Source: Dipylidium caninum
Lineage: Eukaryota > Platyhelminthes > Cestoda > Cyclophyllidea > Dipylidiidae
Direction: 5' to 3'
Length of the DNA stretch: 64,000 nucleotides
NCBI GenBank assembly: GCA_017562135.1
Contig: QEYB01001654.1
Span: 62,001 to 126,000 of the forward strand
Below the pieces are notes generated by a model, which worked only from the letters and a program-made list of their open reading frames with translations, was not told where the DNA came from and did no database searches. The translations under genes and the position numbers were made by a program. The stretch's first letter is position 1, and each line of letters starts with the position of its first letter. This document shows, in pieces, positions 28,001 to 38,760 of the stretch.

Positions 28001-30329
28001 TTAGTTTGATCATCTTTTTAGCTGGACAAAAGAAGGCGACTTCTATGCTTCCCGAACGAATCTCTGGGCTGCACCTGGGGACGAGATCGTCATTTCCATT
28101 TCTTTCTCTAAATCAACTTCTGATAAGGATGCACTTCAGCCCCTTATTATTCCCTCTTCCCAAACCCTCCGCGTTCCCTCCATCGTCGGCCGCTTAAGTC
28201 ATTTAACTTACGATGGAACTGAACTTCAAGCTATTATTCCTTCTCGCACAAAGGTCAATGAAGTGGATTGCGATGCTGCCCTAGCGGCTGCGTTTTGGTG
28301 GTACCGATCGTCTTACCGCTACTTTCTCTATGAAACCGGGATACTTTTTCACGGGCACGGTTCAACCTCCCGTTGATAAAGTCTTGGTTTTAGTATACTC
28401 TGACGTTTCTTTCGTCTCCTCTTTACCACTTGAATTGACTACCGATATGTCCGCCTTTTTCTCTGAAGATCAATTAAACACTCCGTCGCCTAAACACGGT
28501 CTTGCCATGGTTGCACGTACTCTTACTAATGCTCACGGCGTTTTCCGAATTGGGCCTTTCTATTTTGAGAAGAAGTCCCTTGACCAGACACCTAGTTGCC
28601 TTCTCAGCCTTCATTTGCATAAAACTGGCTTTGTTTTCACTTTGAAGTCTGCGGCTGATTGGCTGAATTTCTCTTCACATAAGTTGGCTCTCGTAGAGAT
28701 CCATGTGGTTTCAGAACCCGATTTGAAACCACTTCCTAGTAAGTTTATGGGCTGCTATTTTTCTTAAACTAACCGTTATGTCCCTTCCAATTTTTTTTCC
28801 TGAATACCACAGACACACTCGTATCCATTATTGGTAGCGTTTTTCGTGACAGTAAGGCCGCGGACTCTAAGGGCATTATCCGATACATTGGCTTGCCACC
28901 TGGTAAATCCCTCATTTATTTTATGATTACCTCTTGTTCTTGTGTGACAAAATATTTCGGTTCAGGTGAATACTACATTCAACCAATTTTGAAAGAATAT
29001 GAATTTTTCGTCCGCAAGGGAACTCAGGATCAACTTGAAGCTCTTGTGGACCATCCTCTAAGTGTCCTAGATGGTGAATCACTGAGTGTAAACCTTATTG
29101 GTCGCAGAATTGCTTACTCGACTTTTGGTGAAGTAAGTGGGCATTTGCCAATTTAATCTGGTTCAAACGTCGTGATATTCTTTTGCTTTCATATGACGAT
29201 TTACTGCGAAAAAAAGCTGAATGTTTCGTCTTTGTGCTCATGGTTTCTGACATGAATAAGTTTATTTCCCTCTCGTTTACAGACAGCTTTATCCTTTAGT
29301 TCGGGTAGCTGTCTTTGAAGTTAACTCATTGGTTTCTTCTTAGGTTACTTCACTCTCCGGTCACCCGGAAGCGGGTGTTCTTGTTGAGGCAAAATTGCTC
29401 TTCTCGAGAGACATGGAAGCCTTGGAGGGACGTTCTATTTTCCCTGCATATGGCTTGGATGTTAACATTACTTGCCGTGGAAATACTGGAGACGTCGATT
29501 TTGTCGTTCCTGTAGAGCAATCAGTGACCGACGAGTACGGCCGGTTTAAGTTGCTTGGTCTTCTTCCGGGTAACTTCCCCTTAATCATTTAATAAAAACA
29601 GCTTTTTAGGTATACGCGGACTTTTAAGCGTTGTTTCTTTTCTAGGTTGCCCATATTTGGTGAGCGCATCCCTAAAGAAAAGCGGCAAGGTTTTACCGTC
29701 AAGCTTTTCCACCCTCTGTGATTGTAAAACCGCTGCTCGCCGACGTTCATGGCCTTCACTTCTACCTCAAACCTCATATTTCCTTAGGAATGGTATGACT
29801 GATTTATTACAATATTTACTCTTGATCCTTAAGTTGTGTTGTCTGCTTTCCTCCATCAAGATAAAATAAACTTTCTTATTCCAGATTTCGGCTACTGTGG
29901 ATACGAGTGATGATTATTTCCCGGATCTGAGCATCGTGATCCGTTCAAGCACGCAACCAAACAAATACCTAATAAGACATAATTTTGCATTCCAATCACG
30001 GTTTTTTTCGCTCTTAGGAAATCAAATTGACCCGCTTATTGGGTAGGTGGGGAGGCTGGCATATTCCAACTTCTTTTTTTTGTCTCTCTTTTCATTGTTA
30101 ATTGGTTCATTTTTTAACCCACCGTTGAAAGTTGTCCAGTTATTAAACAAACACTTTCCCTTCTCACATTAGCGACTCCTATGTCATTGTCCTGGAAGAC
30201 AATTCAGCTCGGATGGCAGGCCAAAATACGACTATTCAAAAGTTTTATTTCACTATTGATGAGAAATCCTCCAATGAACATCTACATTTCAATTTTGCCT
30301 ACCATCCCACTTCAGCGTCTCGTACATAA
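25070..30329 (+). CDS. NOMO1: NOMO (nodal modulator), ER membrane protein of the translocon
   Basis: NOMO works with nicalin and TMEM147 in the ER-membrane back-of-Sec61 complex for multipass proteins. Its lumenal part is a string of beta-sandwich domains. Exons: 25070-25950, 25990-26247, 26309-26398, 26437-26571, 26639-26803, 26871-27041, 27109-27450, 27520-27788, 28022-28738, 28813-28902, 28966-29132, 29344-29569, 29646-29792, 29885-30042, 30173-30329, about 1,320 codons (human NOMO is about 1,220). The start encodes a signal peptide (SSIVILAAIFLLSSRNVTA). Family signatures include WNFRPVDGYEIDL, the domain linkers FELIGFDVNG and FQQTGYKLHF, GGWCWAPPG, and the C-terminal LLGLLPG and DSYVIVLED. 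Five one-base frame breaks occur near 25,642, 25,724, 25,778, 28,293 and 29,684. Good homology continues in the new frame each time. The terminal membrane helix is not in the frame ending at TAA 30,327. A hydrophobic stretch (VGFASVGITVIFQILGKY, stop 30,494-30,496) may be a last exon. Confidence 0.93.
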
Positions 30330-30496
30330 GTAGTCACATAGTTCTTTCCCTTACCTGTTATCTTTCGTTTGTACTACTTATTCATGTAAAGACCATTCTT
30401 TCCATATTCTGATTGTCAGTCGGTGAATATTGACTTTCGTGTCGGTTTTGCTTCAGTGGGGATCACGGTTATTTTCCAGATTCTCGGGAAATATTA

Positions 30497-32560
30497 GTGC
30501 ACCCGGTAACTTGTTGAGGTATTACGGGTTTAGGAACTGACAATACATTTGTTAGCGGCTCGTTCAGGGGTTTTTTTTACTTTTCAGTGTCATGGGGCTG
30601 ATATTTAGTGGCGTTTTCGAAGCTGGAGCTTCTTTCGAAATTCTATCCGTGCGTAAACAGCCCTGAACAGGACTGAGTTTCCCATGGACCAGTAACAATT
30701 TGCTGGTTATGGGGTGGCCAAGCTGGTCGTGCTTTTCGACCTGGAGGATGTTAACCATTCGTAGTGTTGGGTTGGGAACTACGAAATAAGCGTTGGAAAT
30801 AAATATAAAACAAAAAGAGGTGTATTTATTATATTCAATCCATATAGTTCCTATGGGAATCTGCGACTTGCTGCTAGCGTTGGGACGAGTCATACGTGTT
30901 TTTTAGGAAAATATTTTTGTAGTTAGTAAACCATTAAAGGCCTCCTATAATATGACTTTTTCTTAAAAGTGATTCGCCATTATGAAAAAGGTAATAATTG
31001 GTTTGTTGAAAATCGGCGGCAATCGTGGGGTGCGAAAAAATCAGCAAGGATGCATATTTGCTCTTGACGCGCTGGATCATCGACAATTGCGTCAATTCGT
31101 GCGGCCGGCATATATGAGTCCAAATGTTCTTCTTTATTTATCGTAAGCAGATGTTTTAACATGAACTTATGGATACCCATTTTCATAGACCTCCTTAATC
31201 CCTCGTTATCAACATGGGCCGGCAGTTTTCGCCGAGGCTCGTTGACGACTCTCAACCTGACGAAACTCAAATATGTGAATTCAATATGAGGCATTTTCGT
31301 CATCAGTGGATTCATCTCAGAACGCCTCATTAATTTTTCTCGCAGCTTCAACTGCTCCCTGATAGGATTTGAATCCGTACAATTAAAGTAGATATAAACT
31401 GCATTGTATTTCCATCGAAATGGATAAGAAGAAAACCTTTGACATTTTTAACTAAATATATCGAGTGTACGTCGCAATGTATTTCTTTCAGACGTAGTTG
31501 AACACAGGCCCTTTCATAGTTTCCAACTTAATATTATACGTCTAGACAATTAAGTCACTAACCTTGTGATAATCGGAGCGGGAACATATAGACCACGGCG
31601 AATTTTTGGCTTCAGCCCGAGTCCTACATATACACGATTCAAATAAAAATGTTGCATTCGAGGCACTGGGAACATAAATCACCGATACGTCCTGTTTCTT
31701 TTTTCGGCCCGAATCAAGTCCAATCGTGACCAAATGAGCCTCAGTGTTTATCATTATTCACTGTGTAACTATAAGGTAAACCCTAGCCTTACGCCCCAGG
31801 CCAGATGAAATTCTCATGAAGGTAGTCTTTCCTTACTACTACTCTCAAGTTAGTAGAGTCATCTCATTCCACAAGGAGTGGTGGCAACTAGTGGTAAAAC
31901 ATTCGACAAGTGTTATTAGCCCGAGTTATGAAGGTATTTAGCGTTACCGAAGAGCCTTCAGTGAATTTAGAATTTCTAAAATTGGTTACAGCTTCCGATG
32001 AGTGAGAATGAAGGGTATTATTCCTTTTCCTCTCATAATTTCGTTAATTTAACGAACCGACCCTTCATCTCATTACATGTGCTGGTAACCACTCGCGAAA
32101 AATCTGGTATGAATATAATCAGGAAGTGAGTATGGTAGTGATATTTGAATATTTACTATGCTTATATCTGAATCCCTCGATTTTCCTCCATACCCTTCCA
32201 GTGGTTAGTCTAACTACTCAACGAATTCGAAATGTCCACTTGAGTACCACGAGTCCAGCAGAGTCGCTGCCATGTCACTCGGATCTATCCCTTTTATGTG
32301 TACTTTACTTTGCTAATGATTTGGCTGGACTAATGCCCTCGTCTCTTTCCTTCTTAACCAAGGTACTAATGCAGTCTAAAGATTGTTCTCCATGGCTGGT
32401 ACAAACATTTTGTGTCAGCATTCTTTCAGGTCAGTGAGACTTAATTGTATTAATGGCGTGCAGGGGTTGAGTGGAATTTTCCATCTTGGAAACTTCTTGA
32501 GTGACCCCTTTCCACACGTGTGTATTCATGAACTCTGCGCCGATTGGATGACACTATTGT
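30497..32560. other. Intergenic region between NOMO and SLC6
   Basis: Holds an AATAAA at 30,798-30,803 that could end NOMO transcripts and a weak minus-strand gene candidate at 30,980-31,754. A 109-codon minus-strand open frame lies at 30,564-30,893. It reads like low-complexity or repeat-derived sequence and I do not call it a gene. Confidence 0.4.
30980..31754 (-). CDS. Weak hypothetical gene candidate, two possible exons
   Basis: On the minus strand an ATG at 31,754 opens 64 codons to 31,563, followed by a good donor (AAG then GTTAGTGAC). About 200 nt further, an acceptor-like CCTATCAG is followed by an open frame down to 30,980 (123 codons, ending ...NQLLPFS). The phase-0 continuation (GAVEAARKINEAF) stops early. 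The long frame needs a one-base shift, so either the join or the base sequence is wrong, or this is not a gene. Composition is soluble and charged, with no signal peptide or membrane helix. No family is recognised. Confidence 0.25.
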
Positions 32561-32561
32561 T

Positions 32562-32570
32562 TATAAAATA
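32562..32570 (+). promoter_or_regulatory. Candidate TATA box of the SLC6 gene
   Basis: TATAAAATA lies 58 bp upstream of the ATG at 32,620, a spacing that allows a short leader. Support is motif and position only. Confidence 0.45.
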
Positions 32571-32619
32571 GAGATATCAACAAACTTTTTAGCATTGTCT
32601 CATCATCGCCTCTGAAAGC

Positions 32620-35600
32620 ATGGGGGAAAAGTGGAGAACAGACTCTGTTTCGCTCGAAGAACCGATGTCAGAAAATATGGAAATGACGGAAAATGTGAGT
32701 CGACATTCTGATGACTAATCAATTCCCTCTAGACATATTAACACTATAATGCTGGAATTACATTCCACTTCATACATCATCGTCAAATTATAAATCAGCC
32801 TTAGGAGCTCAATTTTACTTACACCATAGGTATTTGCACCATAGGTATTTGCTTAAAATAGGTTTTTTGCTTAAATCTGGCCAACCAGTTCGGTGATTGT
32901 GGCAGTGATTACCTTAACAGATCTATAAGGGAGACAGTGGTTGACGATTCACTGCTTTCTTAATAGCATCGAGTGGAATTGTTTTCTACATGCTCTCTTC
33001 CTCAGAGTGCTTCGATTGTGGGCTCAAAAGTCAAGATACCGGAACGTGGCAATTGGGGTGCCAAAATTGAATTCTTCTTTGCTTGCATTGGCTACGCAAT
33101 TGGATTGGGCAACGTTTGGCGATTCCCTACCTTTGTTACAGACACGGAGGCGGTAGGTTACTGTTGTATAATCTCATCATGCCTGTGCGACGCAACAACG
33201 GACTTGTATTAGGTATATGCTTTTATGTTTGCATGCAAATGTTTAAATGAAGTGTGTAGTATGTAACGAAATGATAAGCGTCCAAATAGTTATTTGGCTC
33301 CATTATCGAAGGTTGCTCGCATTGGCTTTCAGGGGCTTTTTCTCATCCCCTACTTACTCATGCTCGTGTTTGTGGCGATACCAATCTTCTTCATGGAATT
33401 GGCCTTTGGACAATTTGCCAGTCTTGGAACCATCACCATTTGGACTGTCAGTCCACTTTTCAAGGGTGAATAACAAATTTTTCCATTCTTTTCTTCCTCA
33501 ATGTTTTCTTCGGACCGATTTCCAAAATAATCTGAAATCTACTATATTTTAACCGCTACTACCTAATTTACCATCCTTAGTCAAGTCACTCAGTGCCTGC
33601 ATTTTAGTAGTATAATGCTAGGACAATGTATCTGGTCATCTTTATAGTTCCATTTTCCGTGTAACTATAAATAGAAAGTTTTTTTACTGGGTAGGAGGAT
33701 CTAACAACCTACCGCAATGTTATTTTTCCAGCCAGGTAGCACTTCTAGTTAAGCCAGTGGAAAATGCGAGCACCCACATTGCCATCTCACTGCTCTTTAA
33801 ATTGGTAGGGATTGGATATGCTATGACCTACGTGTCATGGTGCATTTCGGTGTACTACACGGTGATCATCGGCACCGCCTTTGTGTACCTCTTCTCCAGC
33901 TTTACCAGTAGTCTCCCCTGGTCAGATTGCAATAATCCTTGGAACAACAATTTAACATGCACTGCCCTCGGTAAGTCAATTTATACAGAAGTTCTGCAGC
34001 GAGACACATGTAACAGATTATTTTAGGTAATGCCAAGCTAACCAATTGTCATCATCAGTCATTCAAATTATATAAATTCTATTAATTAATCAGATGTCAT
34101 AACTGACTCCTTGTCCTTTGTGGCACAACTGAGGCTACCCCACCCTCATCACTCTCCATCAGTACGCAAAATCTCGAAGTCCGACACGCCGTCCTATCTT
34201 AAGCACACTTTAAGGAGAATGGACTCCAAAACGTTAAAAATAATGTAGTTTGCTATTTTTAGTGTCAACCGTCAACACGAAATACGAATTTAATTTCTTG
34301 TGATAAACCTGTGACAAGACATATTTTTCCTATCCTTGTCAGGTGCTGAAACTACCGTCCTTCCAAATGAAACGACATCACCGGCTAGTGAATATTACTA
34401 GTAAGTCACATGCTCTCTCATTCGCAGTTAGCGTATTCTACTGTAACCGAAGTTGATAAATGTGCTATCATGATTTAATATAATCTCTATTCTACTGTTT
34501 TTGGACTATTTTAGCAACTACATTCTTCAAAAGTCTGATGATTTCAGTAGCTTAAGTCTACCTGTGTGGCATTTAACATTGTGTGTCCTTTTTGCCTGGA
34601 TCGTCATCTGTTTGTGCCTTATTAAGGGGGTCAAATCCCTCGGAAAGGTAGGTTCATTAAGCCAAAAGTACACGTCAGCTCGGCATTCTATGTAACACTT
34701 TATGTGATTATTTCCTTTTGATTCTCTTTTTAGGTATCTTATGTGACTTCAACATTTCCATATGTTATGATCTTCATTCTCATAATAAGGACAGCATTGT
34801 TGAACGGCTCCTTGGAGGGTATAAAGTATTACGTGAGGCCCAATTTTACAAAACTCCGAAATGCTAAAGCATGGACGGACGCAGCCGCACAAATAATTTT
34901 CTCTCTGGGCTGCTGTAACGGTAGCATAATTACCCTCTCTAGTTACAACAAGTTTAAGAATAATTGTTATAGGTAGGATGTGATATTACTTTATTCCTAT
35001 ACTTTATCTTTCCTCACCTTAGAGATGCCGTTTTTGTGGCCGTCATCAATTGTTGCACATCACTTCTGGCCGGTTTTGTAGTGTTTGCCACTCTTGGCTA
35101 CATGGCTGTCGAGAAAGGAGTTCCAATTAGTAGTGTGGTTGAGTCCGGTAGGTTCAATTTCATCTCTCATGCCATCAGCACTAATTTTTCAGTACTTTCT
35201 ATCATATCTCAGTGGACTATTATATTTGTGATTCTGACAGGTCCAGGCCTCGTGTTTGTGGTTTACCCAGAGGTACTTAAAAAAATGCCGGTACCGACAT
35301 TGTGGTCAATCCTCTTCTTCCTCATGCTGATCACCATTGGTTTGGGCAGTGTCTTTTGCATTTGTCGAAGCTGTTCTAACCAGCATTCAGGATGAATTCC
35401 GTCGATTCAATTTCCTTAAGTCGCATAATTCACGACTGATCTTTCGGTTAGTTGTCAAGTCATTTGCATAATCGTTAGTTACTCTCATGGTGGAAGCACA
35501 AATAACTTGAGAGATTGTCTCAGGAGTCTTGTTTAATAGTCGAAGCAAAAAAGTTGGCGAAACTCAAAATTGTTTCATTCTTCTTTCGCCACAGAATTCT

Positions 35601-37731
35601 TCTCTGTGCTGGAAACTTCCTGGTAGGCTTACCCTTAGTTTGCAAAGTGGGGATCCACCTTCTTAACCTCATTGACAGTGCAGTCTGTGGATATTCGCTA
35701 CTCGTTATATGCCTAATCGAAATTATCGTCATCATCTATATCTACGGTAAGTACAGGACATCCCATTTGGCATCCTCAAGTTAATACTTCATTTTCTTCA
35801 CAAATAGCATTCATGCACGCTAAAAATCCACAAACCAGCCTCAAGCTCAGCAAAAATACGATCAGCTAGCAATTTTCATATACCTACCATTTCAGTCATT
35901 CTAGTATCCCCATCTTATGTGCTGCGACCGAACCCCATTTTTATTCCATCTGCTATTTAATCATCACACATTTATAAGTAAAAACAATTGAATTATTAGG
36001 CCCACTTTAAACTTTAATTTGGGAGACAAACCAAACAACTAGGCAGTTGAAGGACCTAGTATGATGTTTCATATTCAATCGCTGTATTCCCATTATCATC
36101 TTTTGTACGTTATAGGTATAAAACAGTTTTCTCTGGATGTAAAGTTGATGACTGGTTCCCCAGTTAATTGGTACTGGAAAATATGTTGGTTAGCTGTCTC
36201 GCCACTCATTGTTCTGGGCCTGATTATCTCCAACCTTGTGGATATGAAGCCATTTGGGATGGACGACTTTATCTACCCGTTTGGAATACAAGTCCTTGGG
36301 CATCTGATCGCCATTTTCCCCTTGTTTTTAGTCCTCGGATGCTGTGTTCTCATTTACTGTTGGGAAGGCGGATGGATCGTATGTTTCGTTTGTTGGCTTC
36401 ACGTACTACTACGACGCCTTTTTACTTTATAATAGGATTCTCAACAAGAAAGCCACCACCTTAGTACCCAAGTAGTGTCACCCGAACGGGAACCGTCAAT
36501 ATAAACACAAGTAGCAAAAAGAACGCAAAAATGAGCATAAGTTAAATTCAGCTAACTTGCAGCGAATATACTACTCTGGTCTATTATTGTCCGCCAAAAT
36601 AAACCGCAGTTGTTTTGAACACTCTCCTAATACCTTCCCAAAAGTTGATATGCTCTATACCTCTCTCTTAGTAATTTCAATTTTTACACATAAATTTATT
36701 CCGAAAGCAACTCATTGCCACAAAATCATTTTAACAATATTCATGAGGCATTGAAACCTTGAATAATAATCGTTTTTTATAACTACTTTTCTCTTTACAC
36801 TTGTTGTGGCACATTATTTTTTTCATTAAAATAAATAAGATGGTTTGCATATACCGGATATGAAATTATTCGTTTCTTTCCATCCCACTTCTCAAAATCT
36901 TCTATTTAAATGACTACACTATTAAGTGTCCATTTGAGGCTTTAACCTTTTGCCATAAGTAAATCTGGCTACCCTTGAGTAAGTTTTAGCCCAAGGAAGA
37001 TTTTAGGCTCATAAGTGTTGCAGATGTTTGAGAACTAAGTTATTATAGTGACTTGGAACACCATGGATTCATTTCAGCTAACGAGAGAACTCTGTAAACC
37101 AATTTTGGATTGGGGACCGGCTGAAGAGGAACATCGTCTTGAATTTCTTCGGGAGGTGTGTGCTCGACGCAGAATCTCCGTGCAAGAAGTATTGAAATCG
37201 GCAGCGGCGGACTTGGATCCTGAATTGAATAATGGGGAGGACATGCAGGAGTTGACAGGGAGCGTTGTAACCCCAGGAGAAGCGAGTATGCCCGTCTCTA
37301 CCTCGTGCTTAATTCTTTCTTCTTTGGCCAAAAATGACGGTTTTTACCAAAGCAAATTGAATATAGCAGAGAGGATTGTGGAAGATCATGTGAAGGATTT
37401 GTCTAAGCAAGGTATCCTAACGGAGCAACTATTTTCAAACGAACAAAAAATTGTCAGCCTAGTGAGTTTTCTGTTCCTATTCGGACTCGTTATGAATAGT
37501 TAGATATCACAGTTTTCATCCCGATATTTTGGGATTTGTTAATTTTTGAAAGATGATCAAAATCAATCGAAATCAGATAAAATTTTCCCATAACAGGTAA
37601 AGCAGGCGGATGCGACTGTAACTGAAAATCCGGGAATCGAGGCGCCGCCTGGAGACGAGTCGTCTGTCCGCAAGTTAGGGCTTTCTAACGTCATTAAAAC
37701 TCTTCGCTCAAGAAACAATACCGATAGATGA
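32620..37731 (+). CDS. SLC6: SLC6 sodium/chloride-coupled transporter, glycine-transporter-like
   Basis: Plasma-membrane symporter of the neurotransmitter-transporter family with twelve helices. Exons: 32620-32694, 33006-33152, 33333-33465, 33809-33970, 34343-34400, 34515-34647, 34734-34972, 35023-35147, 35241-35446, 35595-35746, 36116-36378, 37078-37461, 37597-37731 (stop TGA). TM1 has the ion-site signature [15 protein letters not shown]2 reads [13 protein letters not shown]. The second loop has a cysteine pair and a glycosylation site ([12 protein letters not shown]). TM6 and following have [11 protein letters not shown] and [15 protein letters not shown], very like glycine transporters. 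The tail motif [13 protein letters not shown] also matches that group and ties the 37-kb exon to this gene. The cytoplasmic tail, about 170 residues, is long for the family. Three one-base corrections are needed: about 33,136 and 33,337, which together restore the conserved triple-glycine motif, and 35,353, which restores [13 protein letters not shown]. Substrate is inferred, not shown. Confidence 0.93.
32822..32851. repeat. 15-bp tandem duplication
   Basis: CACCATAGGTATTTG occurs twice in direct succession in the first intron of the SLC6 gene. Probably a replication-slippage event with no function implied. Confidence 0.85.
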
Positions 37732-38417
37732 TGAATTTTAACCTTGTCAACGGTAGTCCAGTCACATATTTTGTCTTATTTACTGCCCTCATACCAGGGC
37801 ATGTGTACTTTAACCTTGGTTCTTCACCATTTGGCAAAATATGTTCACTCGTAAACTTGTCCTTTAACTTTTGCTCTCATTTATACTGGGATTTTCACGG
37901 ATTTCCCAATAATACCAAAACTGATCTTTATATATTCCTTGTTTGTCTCCTGGTCAAGTAGTCAACAACAAAATGCCTCTGGATAAAGGTTGTAAATTGC
38001 TAATTTTGACTACCAGCCCCTCTTCCTCTCCTCTGCATTTCCACTGTCAATGGGAAGGGCAGAGGCACACTTCACTCCGCAGTATCTCCATTTTGGCATG
38101 TAGAACATTTTAAGAGCACAAAACTCAGGACCATAACATATTCACATCTATCTTACGTGTAAATTTCTTCCCATTAATTTCATAAATAGATTATTAATGT
38201 TAGATGCCCATGTAATAACAGAAACTGCGCATTTAGCTTCACATATCAAGGCCGTCCTTACTACGTAGTAGAAATATAGACTGAAGAGACACATTGCATT
38301 AGTGTCAACATATGTAACAGTTCTGAGAATTTTTTAAATAATCGCGAAAATGATGCCCTGAAATTAGACATTGCACAGACATAATGCCCATCAAATAGAG
38401 ACAAAAAGGTAACTAGT
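37732..38417. other. Intergenic, no gene recognised
   Basis: AT-rich sequence between the SLC6 stop and the purine tract. It presumably includes the SLC6 3' untranslated region. No other feature seen. Confidence 0.5.
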
Positions 38418-38760
38418 GTTAGTATTGAGCATGGGAAAGAATAAAAAGAAGCATAATAACAATTTTAGTACCAATGGAAAAAAAAGAAAAGGGAGAATAA
38501 AACAAATAAGACGGGAAAAAATAATCCAAAAGGATGAATTGCACATCATTGTGTCCAGAATCAATAAAAGGAAAGTAGGAAAGAAGGATTAAAGGAAGGA
38601 AAATAAGGATAGAGAGAGACAAAACAGAGTGGAAAGAAAAAAGAAAATTAGGAAGGTGATCGAGGTAAGCCAAATAAAGCAAAGAAAATAAAAACAGAAA
38701 AAAGGAAAACAACGTCGAATGAAAGAAGAAAAAAGGTTCCAGAAAATATGACAAATATTA
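38418..38760. repeat. Purine-rich tract beside the palindrome
   Basis: The plus strand is strongly biased to A and G over about 340 bp, with many runs such as GGAAAGTAGGAAAGAAGG. On the minus strand it reads as a pyrimidine-rich open frame, which is a composition effect. It lies just outside the left palindrome arm. The opposite bias (T-rich plus strand) occurs outside the right arm. Confidence 0.7.

Noticed and set aside
31361..31385. tRNA-like B-box (GGATTCAAATCC on the minus strand)
   Set aside because: No matching A-box or cloverleaf can be drawn upstream.
36379..36464. Stop codon or frameshift ending SLC6 at 36,432
   Set aside because: A GTATGT donor at 36,379 removes this stretch. The frames beyond it are intronic.
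37048..37503. Separate small gene starting at the ATG near 37,063
   Set aside because: The DWGPA...EHR motif, the internal acceptor at 37,077 and the matching phase make it the tail exon of the SLC6 gene.
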